Assembly (NCBI GenBank): GCA_009786175.1
Contig: WQTQ01000170.1
Location: forward strand, 1 to 13,486
Source: Bacillota bacterium
Lineage (GTDB): Bacteria; Bacillota_A; Clostridia; Lachnospirales; WQUN01
DNA: 13,486 bases
Reading direction: 5' to 3'
Within the stretch, counting starts at the first letter, position 1, and each line of letters starts with the position of its first letter. The position numbers were made by a program, and so were the translations under genes. Below the pieces are notes generated by a model. It was not told the DNA's origin and ran no database searches. It worked only from the letters and a program-made list of their open reading frames with translations. Positions 7,758 to 13,486 of this stretch are shown piece after piece.

Positions 7758-7767
7758 GGTGGTACAC
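7733..7767. promoter_or_regulatory. Candidate GntR operator over the promoter
   Basis: Two interleaved inverted repeats overlap the promoter: CACCATA (7733-7739) with TATGGTG (7755-7761), 15 bases apart, and GTGTA (7746-7750) with TACAC (7763-7767), 12 bases apart and centred on the -10 box. YtrA-type regulators usually repress their own operon from such sites. I cannot tell which repeat is used. Confidence 0.45.
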
Positions 7768-7788
7768 AAACACGAAGGGAGACCTATT

Positions 7789-8184
7789 ATGCCGGTTAAT
7801 GATTTATGGCACGTTCATTTTGATGAACGTTCCCCTATTTACGAGCAGATAGTAATGCAGGTTTGCCGCTCGCTAATTAAGGGGGATTTGCAGCCCGGGC
7901 AGCGGATACCGTCCATCCGCGAGTTGGCGATGCAGCTGCAGGTTAACACAAACACGGTCCAGCGGGCTTACCAGGAAATGGAGCGGCGGCAGCTTATTTT
8001 TTCTAAGCGGGGCACAGGATATTTTATTGCGGAGGACAAAAACATGGTGCAAGAAATTAAAGCGGAAATTGTAAAAGATGTGGTGTCTAGGTTTTTGGAA
8101 GAAATGCGCTCTCTTGGGTATAACGACAGCGAAATAAAAGAGGAGTTAGAAAATTTCCGGCAATTAAAAGGCGGTGAAAATTAA
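7789..8184 (+). CDS. GntR-family (YtrA subfamily) transcription regulator
   Basis: 131 residues from the ATG at 7789, which has an AAGGGAG ribosome binding site seven bases upstream. The ATG at 7756 in the same frame lies inside the -10 box and is rejected. The N-terminal winged helix-turn-helix is clear: SPIYEQIVMQV, then RIPSIRELAMQLQVNTNTVQRAYQEME and the wing KRGTGYFI. The short helical C-terminus of about 50 residues, with no ligand-binding FadR or UTRA domain, is typical of the YtrA subfamily, which represses adjacent ABC transporter genes. Its TAA overlaps the ATG of the ABC ATPase (TAATG), so the two are translationally coupled. It probably represses this operon and is released by a signal such as cell-envelope or antibiotic stress, as known for relatives. 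Confidence 0.93.
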   Translation: MPVNDLWHVHFDERSPIYEQIVMQVCRSLIKGDLQPGQRIPSIRELAMQLQVNTNTVQRAYQEMERRQLIFSKRGTGYFIAEDKNMVQEIKAEIVKDVVSRFLEEMRSLGYNDSEIKEELENFRQLKGGEN

Positions 8185-8885
8185 TGGACCTTTTGAAAAT
8201 TACAGGTTTACACAAACGGTTTGGCCGCAAGCGCGTATTGAACGGCTTGGACATGACCATTCCCAAGGGTAAAATTGTTGGACTGCTTGGCCCAAACGCC
8301 GCAGGCAAAACCACACTTATGAAAACCATCGCCGGTCTTCTTCCGCCCGACGCGGGGGAAATCACCTACCCCGGTGGCGCGGCGCGTGGTGTACAATCTA
8401 AAAAAGTGGTGGCATTTCTGCCGGATACATTACAGTTCCCCACCTGGATGAAAGTGTCCGACGCCTTCACCTTCTACAAAAAAATGTATCCGGATTACGA
8501 TAGGGATAAAGCCAAAGAAATGCAAGAAATTCTGCAGCTTTCGCCCGGCGATTCCATAAAAAAACTGTCCAAGGGTATGCAGGAAAGAGTTGCCCTGGGG
8601 GTCACATTTTCCCGCAAAGCATCCCTTTACCTGCTGGATGAACCACTGGGCGGCATAGACCCGGTTGGCCGCATGAAGGTACTGCAGTCAATCATCGCAA
8701 CCCACACGGAAGATTCGTCCATCCTGCTTTCCACCCACCTAATTAAAGATGTGGAAATGGTGTTTGACAGCATCATGCTTATAAAGGACGGCAAAATAGC
8801 TTACCAACAAGACTGCGAAACCTTGCGGGGCGAAGCAGGCAAGAAAATTGAAGATGTATATATGGAGGTGTTTGACAGTGTATAG
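8184..8885 (+). CDS. ABC transporter ATP-binding protein
   Basis: A 233-residue nucleotide-binding subunit with all core motifs: Walker A GPNAAGKTT (36-44), an ABC signature LSKGMQE (from 128), Walker B LYLLDEP (148-154) and the H-loop His H185 in LLSTHL. The start overlaps the stop of the GntR gene, with AAAAGGCGG as ribosome binding site. It should energise the membrane protein encoded next and, by its YtrB-like context, may export a drug, lipid or peptide rather than import a nutrient. The substrate cannot be read from the sequence. No solute-binding protein gene is present, which favours export or a regulatory role. Its end overlaps the permease start by eight bases. Confidence 0.93.
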   Translation: MDLLKITGLHKRFGRKRVLNGLDMTIPKGKIVGLLGPNAAGKTTLMKTIAGLLPPDAGEITYPGGAARGVQSKKVVAFLPDTLQFPTWMKVSDAFTFYKKMYPDYDRDKAKEMQEILQLSPGDSIKKLSKGMQERVALGVTFSRKASLYLLDEPLGGIDPVGRMKVLQSIIATHTEDSSILLSTHLIKDVEMVFDSIMLIKDGKIAYQQDCETLRGEAGKKIEDVYMEVFDSV

Positions 8886-9675
8886 TCAAATGTATTATCA
8901 TGGAAGAAATCGCATTGGTTTGCGGCTGCTTGCATTTGCCATAGTTTTGTTTGGGGGTATCTTCTTTTTATTTTTCGCAAGCAGAAGTAATTCGCTTGTA
9001 GAATTACACGGTTCGGCTGTGCAAGTAAGCTCTCCAACTTGGCAGTCAACCCTGGGGATAGTTTTTGCGTCCCTTAGCCTGATTGGTATTATTATTGTCA
9101 GTCTGTATGTAACCGATGAAAATTTCAAGAAGATTTTCAAGGACCCGGGGAATTATTTATACGCACTTACCCCCGTACCGGCTTGGAAAAAGATTACCGG
9201 CTGGCTTATTCCATCCTTGGTACTGGATGGGATTAGTGTGGCACTTGGGGTTCTGTCTGTTTTAATCTTGTCTGTAACTGTAACCATGGGGGAAAGTCTT
9301 AGATCGTATATAGCAAATGAGATGGATTTCGCAATTACATGGAATATACTGTACGGAATTATTGTGCTGGTACTGTTTTACACATTGCTTTTATCTGCTG
9401 CTGCCTTTGGCAGCGCAGTTAGCAATACTGTACTTTCGCTGGTTCCGCTACGTAAGCTTTGTTCTGTTGTTATAACTATTGCAACACTTTTTGGCCTAAG
9501 CTGGCTTAATGCAGTGTTGCTGCCATTTGGAGAGCTTAACAGGTTTGGTTTCATGTTTAACATTACGCTGTACCAGCCGACGGCATGGCATTTTATTTCG
9601 ATTATTTTGTTGCTGCTGGCACAAGTACTCGCGCTTATTATTGCAGCGGCGTACCTAATGGATAGGAGAGCATAG
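8878..9675 (+). CDS. ABC transporter membrane subunit, about 6 TM helices
   Basis: 265 residues from the GTG at 8878, chosen because GGAGG lies nine bases upstream at 8864-8868. A TTG at 8848 is also in frame but has no comparable site. About six hydrophobic segments are visible, for example LLAFAIVLFGGIFFLFF near the N-terminus, TLGIVFASLSLIGIIIVSLY, and LLLLAQVLALIIAAAYL at the C-terminus. Short charged loops such as KKIFKDPG lie between them. This suits an ABC-2-type or YtrC/D-like membrane partner of the preceding ATPase. Family membership is inferred from topology and position because I see no diagnostic motif. It overlaps the ATPase gene by eight bases and is followed two bases later by the lipoprotein gene. 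Confidence 0.85.
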   Translation: MYSQMYYHGRNRIGLRLLAFAIVLFGGIFFLFFASRSNSLVELHGSAVQVSSPTWQSTLGIVFASLSLIGIIIVSLYVTDENFKKIFKDPGNYLYALTPVPAWKKITGWLIPSLVLDGISVALGVLSVLILSVTVTMGESLRSYIANEMDFAITWNILYGIIVLVLFYTLLLSAAAFGSAVSNTVLSLVPLRKLCSVVITIATLFGLSWLNAVLLPFGELNRFGFMFNITLYQPTAWHFISIILLLLAQVLALIIAAAYLMDRRA

Positions 9676-9677
9676 AA

Positions 9678-10424
9678 ATGAGAAAATTTATTACATTGTG
9701 TATTATGGCCGGGCTTTTAGTGCTGCTTAGCGGTTGCTTGATGGTTTCGCTGGACAACTTCCCAGGCAGGACGAATGCCGTATATGGCACAGGGGAAATG
9801 GTGTCACGGGATTTTGTAGTGCCGGAGTTTACCGGTATTAATATTACTGGCGGTTATGTTGTAGTTTACAGCCATTCAAATACAAATGCCGTTACCATAG
9901 AAATGCAGGAAAATTTGTTTGATTATTTGAATGTTGGCGTACGAAACGGCATCCTGCATATAGATTCCAGCAGGCCATTTAGGACAGGCAGAAACCATAC
10001 GCCCCGCATGTATATTTCTGCTCCATATTTAGACTCTGTCAACGTTAGCGGCTCTGTTGCCACAGAAAACTGGGATGAAATTTCTGTTGCAGAACTGATG
10101 TTAAATATAAGCGGTTCCGCATCGGGCATAGTCCCCATGGATGTAGACAGGCTTCAAGTTGTAATTGCCGGTTCGGTGAGATTTGACCTTGAAGGCACAG
10201 CGTCTTATGCAAACATAACTATTTCCGGCTCGGGTGAAATAAATGCACAAGGCCTACAAACAGAAACCGCCGCAGTTAGTATTATGGGTTCGGGAACAGT
10301 AGAAATTGCAGTCTCCGATTACCTGAATGCTTCAATCGCCGGTTCAGGCAACGTGCGTTATATCGGCAGCCCACAGGTTAGCCAAAGTATTGCAGGAAGA
10401 GGGTCTGTACGGCAGAGGGATTAA
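9678..10424 (+). CDS. DUF2807 (GIN-domain) surface lipoprotein
   Basis: 248 residues. The N-terminus is a lipoprotein signal peptide with lipobox LLSGC, so C20 should be lipidated and the protein anchored outside the cytoplasmic membrane. After that come repeated short strands with Gly/Ser turns: FTGINITGGYVVV, VNVSGSVA, LNISGSASG, ITISGSGEINA, VSIMGSGTVEIA, ASIAGSGNVRYIG and the ending SIAGRGSVRQ. This is the pattern of the head GIN/DUF2807 domain, a right-handed beta-helix-like fold. The function of this family is poorly known, and roles in adhesion or envelope stress are suggested. It has an AGGAG ribosome binding site within the end of the permease gene and starts two bases after it, so it belongs to the GntR/ABC operon, likely as an envelope accessory of the transporter (inference). 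Confidence 0.9.
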   Translation: MRKFITLCIMAGLLVLLSGCLMVSLDNFPGRTNAVYGTGEMVSRDFVVPEFTGINITGGYVVVYSHSNTNAVTIEMQENLFDYLNVGVRNGILHIDSSRPFRTGRNHTPRMYISAPYLDSVNVSGSVATENWDEISVAELMLNISGSASGIVPMDVDRLQVVIAGSVRFDLEGTASYANITISGSGEINAQGLQTETAAVSIMGSGTVEIAVSDYLNASIAGSGNVRYIGSPQVSQSIAGRGSVRQRD

Positions 10425-10432
10425 AATTATAC

Positions 10433-10455
10433 AGGGGCTGTCTCGTTGGCCCCCT
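10433..10455 (+). terminator. Possible terminator after the lipoprotein gene
   Basis: AGGGGC (10433-10438) can pair with GCCCC (10449-10453) around a ten-base loop. It lies nine bases after the stop codon. The following bases, CTTACATATTGTTTT, are only moderately U-rich, so termination may depend on the larger hairpin just downstream. The motif GGGGCTGTCTC recalls ends of some repeats and insertion elements, but no element is seen. Confidence 0.35.
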
Positions 10456-10463
10456 TACATATT

Positions 10464-10559
10464 GTTTTGCGAGGAGTGAAACGACGAAGCAATCCAGTGA
10501 CTATACACCTGCTCTAAAGTCACTGGATTGCTTCGTCACCTTGCGGTTCCTCGCAAAAC
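10464..10559. repeat. 96-bp imperfect inverted repeat, REP/MITE-like
   Basis: Two nested perfect inverted repeats: outer arms GTTTTGCGAGGA (10464-10475) and TCCTCGCAAAAC (10548-10559), and inner 20-base arms at 10483-10502 and 10518-10537 (CGAAGCAATCCAGTGACT and its complement). The inner loop is 15 bases and the arms are joined by unequal linkers of 7 and 10 bases. The sequence GCGAGGAGxGAAxCGACGAAGCAATCCAG resembles palindromic repeats that I recall as scattered in many bacterial genomes (from memory). It lies between two operons and encodes no protein. It may also help terminate transcription from the left. Confidence 0.8.
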
Positions 10560-10599
10560 GAACAGGTAAACCGTTTATTTTCCTTCGGAAAAAAACAGC

Positions 10600-10630
10600 T
10601 TGACGTTGACGCTGCGTAAACTTGTATAAT
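10600..10630 (+). promoter_or_regulatory. MerR-type promoter with 19-bp spacer and operator dyad
   Basis: A -35 box TTGACG (10600-10605) and a perfect -10 box TATAAT (10625-10630) are separated by 19 bases, the over-long spacing characteristic of promoters activated by MerR-family proteins. Inside the spacer, GTTGACGCTGCGTAAAC (10605-10621) is a dyad with one mismatched pair around a central T, as expected for the MerR binding site. Transcription would begin near 10637. A second TTGACG at 10606 gives only a 13-base spacing and is not a likely -35. Confidence 0.82.
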
Positions 10631-10650
10631 GGGTTTAGGAGGCGATGCCA

Positions 10651-11571
10651 ATGTCATTAATTAGAATTAATAAAGTTGTAGAGGAATTTGGCCTGTCCAG
10701 TAGAACTTTGCGCTACTATGAAGAAAAAGGCCTCCTTTGGAGCCACAGGGGCGACAGCAATTCTCAGCGGTTTTACGATGACGCCGCACTGGAACGGCTA
10801 AAGCAGATTGTAATCTTGCGCAAGCTGCAAATCCCCATCAAAGACATAGTTGAAATATACCAAAAAGAAACCACCGCAACCCTTATCCAGGCCTTTGTGA
10901 CCAAGCTGGAATCCCTGGACACAGAAATTTCTGCCCTGTCGGAACTGCGGCACCTTGTAGACAACTTTCTTCACAAAATGCTGCTTAGCGGCATAAAAAA
11001 AATATCCGCCATTACACTGCTTTACGAGGAAACAGAAAAACGTCTTGCATTAATAGACGAACCGGAAGCCGTTTCCTTGGACAAGTTATCGGAGGTAAGC
11101 CGTGAAGCGTACAGGCTGCAAGATGTGCGGTTTATCCGCCTTCCGCCCATGCGTATGCTGACTTCCCGCCTAAAAACGGGCGAAGCGGCCAATCTGGACG
11201 AAGACAAAATGGAAAATTTGTTTAAAGATTACGGCTTTTTGCCAACCCCCGGTATGCGGGACTGCTTCATGCGGCACGACCCCGGGGACGAATGGATTAT
11301 GTTAATCAAAATCCCAAACGACTACAAAAACGAAACCATTTACGCAGACGAACATTTACCCGGCGGCCTGTACGCCGTTGCCTGCACGTTTTTCGAAAAC
11401 TTAGACGAAACCTTCGCCCAGCTAAGGGAATGGGTAAAAAACAGCAGCGATTTTCAACCCGACAATTCACGTACCGAATTGCTGGAAGAAATTCTGCCCT
11501 GGGATATTGTTAAAATAACTGGCAAGTTTCAGCAGGATGTGTTTATTCCTATAAAGGAGATGGAAACATGA
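10651..11571 (+). CDS. MerR-family regulator with GyrI-like effector domain
   Basis: 306 residues from the ATG at 10651, eight bases after AGGAGG. The ATG at 10645 is only two bases from that site and is less likely. Residues about 3-70 form the MerR winged helix-turn-helix (IRINKVVEEFGLSSRTLRYY, then KGLLW and SQRFYDD). About 75-125 is the dimerising helix. About 155-305 looks like a GyrI-like ligand-binding domain (VRFIRLPPMRMLTSRLKTG, then WIMLIKIP, GGLYAVACTFFENL, LLEEILPW), as in BmrR-type multidrug sensors that bind bulky hydrophobic or cationic compounds. The protein should bind the dyad in its own promoter and untwist the 19-bp spacer when ligand is bound. It overlaps the downstream AlkC-like gene by ATGA, so it probably controls that gene and the DUF3788 genes. 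Confidence 0.92.
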   Translation: MSLIRINKVVEEFGLSSRTLRYYEEKGLLWSHRGDSNSQRFYDDAALERLKQIVILRKLQIPIKDIVEIYQKETTATLIQAFVTKLESLDTEISALSELRHLVDNFLHKMLLSGIKKISAITLLYEETEKRLALIDEPEAVSLDKLSEVSREAYRLQDVRFIRLPPMRMLTSRLKTGEAANLDEDKMENLFKDYGFLPTPGMRDCFMRHDPGDEWIMLIKIPNDYKNETIYADEHLPGGLYAVACTFFENLDETFAQLREWVKNSSDFQPDNSRTELLEEILPWDIVKITGKFQQDVFIPIKEMET

Positions 11572-12641
11572 GCAACATAAAAGATTGGTTTACATGGGAC
11601 ACCATGGGCGAAATGGCCGACAGAATCATAAACGAGCGGCAAGACTTCCCGAAAGACGCGTTTCTCGAAGAGGTTTTTAGCGAGGAATGGGAGCAGATGG
11701 AGATGTTCGCAAGGCTTTCCCACATATCCCGGGTGCTGGCCCGGCTGCTTGGCGACTACCCTGCCTCCCTTGACATTATACGCGCCATCCCCACAGGACC
11801 CGACGCCATTTGGAAGTTAGCAGTTTCCCAGTACGTGGCGGTAAATGGCCTTGACCATTTGAAAGAATCCGCCGCGGCAATGGAACACATCACAAAATAT
11901 ACCACCTGCGAATTTGCCGTAAGGCCCTTTATCGACAAATACCCGACAAAAATGCTTGAAATTTTGCTGGAATGGTCCAAATCCGATAATGAGCATGTAA
12001 GACGGCTTGCCAGCGAAGGCACAAGATACGCCATTCCCTGGGGCGCAAGACTGCAAACCGTCAAAGAAAACCCCGGCTACGCCTTGCCTATTTTGGAAAA
12101 CTTAAAAGACGACCCTTCCGAGTATGTACGCAAAAGCGTGGCCAATAACCTAAACGAACTTTCCAAAATCGCGCCGGATTTAGTTATCAACCTCGTATCC
12201 AAATGGAAAGGCGGCAGCAAGAACACAGATTGGATAGTCAAACACGCCAGCAGAACTTTGTTAAAAAAATCCCACCCGCAGATACTGGAAATTTTCGGCC
12301 TAACCAAGCCGGAAGGTGTATCCGTTAATTTGCTGTCTGTAACGCCGATGGTTAAACTAAACGACGAGTTAGTGTTTTCCTTCGAGGTTATCAACAAAAC
12401 CGATGAAGGCATTAAACTAAGAATTGGCTACGACATTGGCTTTCTCAAAAGCAACTGCAAAATTAATCTCAAGGAAAACAAAATTTCCGAGCGTGTATGC
12501 AAGCCCGGTTTTACCACAATCGAGCGCAAGCACAAAATATTCGAGACATCCGGTAGGAAAATATACTTTGGTCGGCACGAGCTTAAGATTACCATAAATG
12601 GGTGCGTAATGGCAGAAACAGAGTTTATGGTGTGTGAGTAA
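11568..12641 (+). CDS. AlkC-like DNA glycosylase (HEAT repeats plus Ig-like domain)
   Basis: A 357-residue protein starting in an ATGA overlap with merR, with AGGAG eight bases upstream. The N-terminal ~245 residues are helical HEAT-like repeats. The diagnostic stretches are EHVRRLASEGTRYAIPWGARL (about 142-162) and DDPSEYVRKSVANNLNELSK (181-200). These match the AlkC/AlkD-type DNA alkylation repair family. Residues about 250-357 are beta-rich (VSVNLLSVTP, ELVFSFEVINKT, GRHELKITINGC) and resemble the C-terminal Ig-like domain described for AlkC, which separates it from AlkD. AlkC enzymes remove alkylated bases such as 3-methyladenine without base flipping. The protein is cytoplasmic with no signal peptide. 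Control by a MerR drug-sensor protein suggests induction by a genotoxic compound (inference). The catalytic residues cannot be assigned confidently without an alignment. Confidence 0.88.
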   Translation: MSNIKDWFTWDTMGEMADRIINERQDFPKDAFLEEVFSEEWEQMEMFARLSHISRVLARLLGDYPASLDIIRAIPTGPDAIWKLAVSQYVAVNGLDHLKESAAAMEHITKYTTCEFAVRPFIDKYPTKMLEILLEWSKSDNEHVRRLASEGTRYAIPWGARLQTVKENPGYALPILENLKDDPSEYVRKSVANNLNELSKIAPDLVINLVSKWKGGSKNTDWIVKHASRTLLKKSHPQILEIFGLTKPEGVSVNLLSVTPMVKLNDELVFSFEVINKTDEGIKLRIGYDIGFLKSNCKINLKENKISERVCKPGFTTIERKHKIFETSGRKIYFGRHELKITINGCVMAETEFMVCE

Positions 12642-12659
12642 AATAGAAAGAGGTAGATC

Positions 12660-13415
12660 ATGAACGTAAAAACCGAACTGCAAAAAGTAAGCGAAGAAAC
12701 CATGCGCTTTATGCGCGGCAAGTATGTAGCGGACGAAATTAGCAACGGCAAAGATGAACTAAAATTCCGGCGGGGCGGCAAAACAATTGTGGCCATTTAC
12801 ACACGGGACGACCATTTTGCTTTTCTCGTAATTTTCGGCAAAGCCGAGCGGGAAGTATTTGAGCAACGCCGCAGCGAGTTTCCGCAAAAAATACAAGAAA
12901 TTTATGACGAAAGCAAGACATACCATGACGGCAAATGGATGCTGATTCCCGTAGCGGATTTGAAAACCCTTGACGCAGTAAAGCAGCTGATTCTTATTAA
13001 GAAAAAGCCTAACCGCAAGCCCTTTTCAAAGGAGCAAGCCGTTTATGCCGATTGCGGGCACCGTTGCGACCTTTGCGTACATTACAGCGGCGGTTCTATG
13101 ACAAATGAGTTTCGCGAAGAGCTAAAACAGCGGCTGATACGCGTATACGCAGGCGGCACAGGCGACGGCGCATACTGGGGAGACGACATGAAATTCTGCC
13201 ACGGCTGCGATAAAGGCGGCTTAGACGGCAAGCACGACTGCCATCAAAAGAAATGCGCGGCGGCAAAAGGCATTGACAAATGCGTAAACTGCAGCGAATA
13301 CCCCTGCGATAACGCAACTGCCGGGTGGCCGCCACGAATTGAAGCCAAAACTGTTCTTGCAGATGATGTAACATGGGCAATTTTACCTTATGTAGACGGG
13401 CAATACGGGAACTAG
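12660..13415 (+). CDS. DUF3788-DUF3795 fusion protein
   Basis: 251 residues, 18 bases after the AlkC-like gene, with AAGAGGT as a modest ribosome binding site. The N-terminal half (about 15-120) reads ELKFRRGGKTIVAIY, FAFLVIFGKAEREVFE and HDGKWMLIPVADLKTLDAVKQLI, fitting DUF3788. The C-terminal half (about 128-250) has ten cysteines in ordered pairs: CGHRCDLC (132-139), CHGC (180-183), C194, C199, CVNCSEYPC (208-216). This fits DUF3795, a probable metal-binding region. Neither domain has an established biochemical role. Co-transcription with merR and alkC suggests a part in the same toxic-compound response. The start of the next gene is nearly identical to the start of this one, so the two probably arose by tandem duplication. 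Confidence 0.85.
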   Translation: MNVKTELQKVSEETMRFMRGKYVADEISNGKDELKFRRGGKTIVAIYTRDDHFAFLVIFGKAEREVFEQRRSEFPQKIQEIYDESKTYHDGKWMLIPVADLKTLDAVKQLILIKKKPNRKPFSKEQAVYADCGHRCDLCVHYSGGSMTNEFREELKQRLIRVYAGGTGDGAYWGDDMKFCHGCDKGGLDGKHDCHQKKCAAAKGIDKCVNCSEYPCDNATAGWPPRIEAKTVLADDVTWAILPYVDGQYGN

Positions 13416-13435
13416 AGAGACAAAGGAGCAGAACA

Positions 13436-13486
13436 GTGGACAAAAATACCGAACTGCAAAAAGTAAGCGAAAACGCCTGCCGTTTT
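13436..13486 (+). CDS. Second DUF3788-type gene, 3' truncated by window end
   Basis: Starts at GTG 13436, seven bases after AAAGGAG. Only 17 codons are visible: MDKNTELQKVSENACRF. Residues T5 to E12 (TELQKVSE) are identical to the start of the preceding DUF3788-DUF3795 protein, and the DNA ACCGAACTGCAAAAAGTAAG is shared exactly. It is therefore a tandem paralogue. Whether it also has the DUF3795 part cannot be seen. It is 20 bases after the previous stop and on the same strand, so it likely belongs to the same operon. Confidence 0.75.
   Translation, partial: MDKNTELQKVSENACRF

Noticed and set aside
7756..7788. Upstream ATG for the GntR gene
   Set aside because: It overlaps the -10 box; ATG 7789 has the AAGGGAG site and fits the family N-terminus.
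8848..8877. TTG start for the membrane subunit
   Set aside because: GTG 8878 follows GGAGG at proper spacing, and the added residues would be charged and unlike a permease start.
10578..10592. TTTTCC-TTC-GGAAAA hairpin
   Set aside because: The stem is short and A/T-rich, lies just upstream of the MerR promoter and has no U-tract on the plus strand, so it is unlikely to be a real terminator.
12428..12796. Minus-strand frames opposite the alkC/DUF3788 junction
   Set aside because: They are shadows of two well-supported genes, with no start signals or family similarity.

Overview
The window looks like a low-to-moderate GC Gram-positive chromosome, most likely Clostridia (Bacillota). The clues are strong AGGAGG-type ribosome binding sites, sigma-A-like promoters, a YtrA-type GntR/ABC operon, a MerR protein with a GyrI-like effector domain, and tandem DUF3788/DUF3795 genes. 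No rRNA, tRNA, CRISPR array, transposase or phage gene is visible.

Left part (1-7694). A truncated plus-strand gene of unknown function ends at 765. It converges on a minus-strand three-gene operon that reads from 7321 down to 784: (i) a 763-aa PocR-type sensor joined to a histidine-kinase-like region, (ii) a stand-alone 141-aa receiver domain, and (iii) a 1265-aa protein with an HD phosphohydrolase-like domain, a coiled coil, an Hsp90-like (GHKL) ATPase and a long uncharacterised C-terminus. The operon has a clear promoter at 7356-7384. A small Phd/YefM-type antitoxin-like gene without a toxin partner is divergent from it. An identical 18-bp palindrome, CCCCCTGATATCAGGGGG, lies at both ends of this block (774-791 and 7677-7694). 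In each copy it supplies the stop codon of the gene running into it and forms a terminator-like hairpin. The block appears more AT-rich than the DNA to its right. I infer that the three genes form a phosphorelay-like signalling system whose output is the HD/Hsp90-like protein. This is the best candidate here for an undescribed system, possibly a defence or stress system, but that role is not proven by the sequence.

Middle part (7695-10560). A YtrA-like GntR repressor, an ABC ATPase, a six-helix membrane protein and a DUF2807 (GIN-domain) lipoprotein form a tight plus-strand operon. The ABC start overlaps the repressor stop, and its promoter carries candidate operator repeats. A 96-bp imperfect inverted repeat of REP/MITE-like type follows.

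Right part (10561-13486). A MerR-family regulator with a GyrI-like ligand domain has its own typical MerR promoter, with a 19-bp spacer containing a dyad. It overlaps by ATGA with an AlkC-like DNA glycosylase gene that carries a C-terminal Ig-like region. Next come a DUF3788-DUF3795 fusion and, cut by the window end, a second gene whose start is nearly identical to that fusion. This looks like an inducible response to DNA-alkylating or other toxic small molecules.
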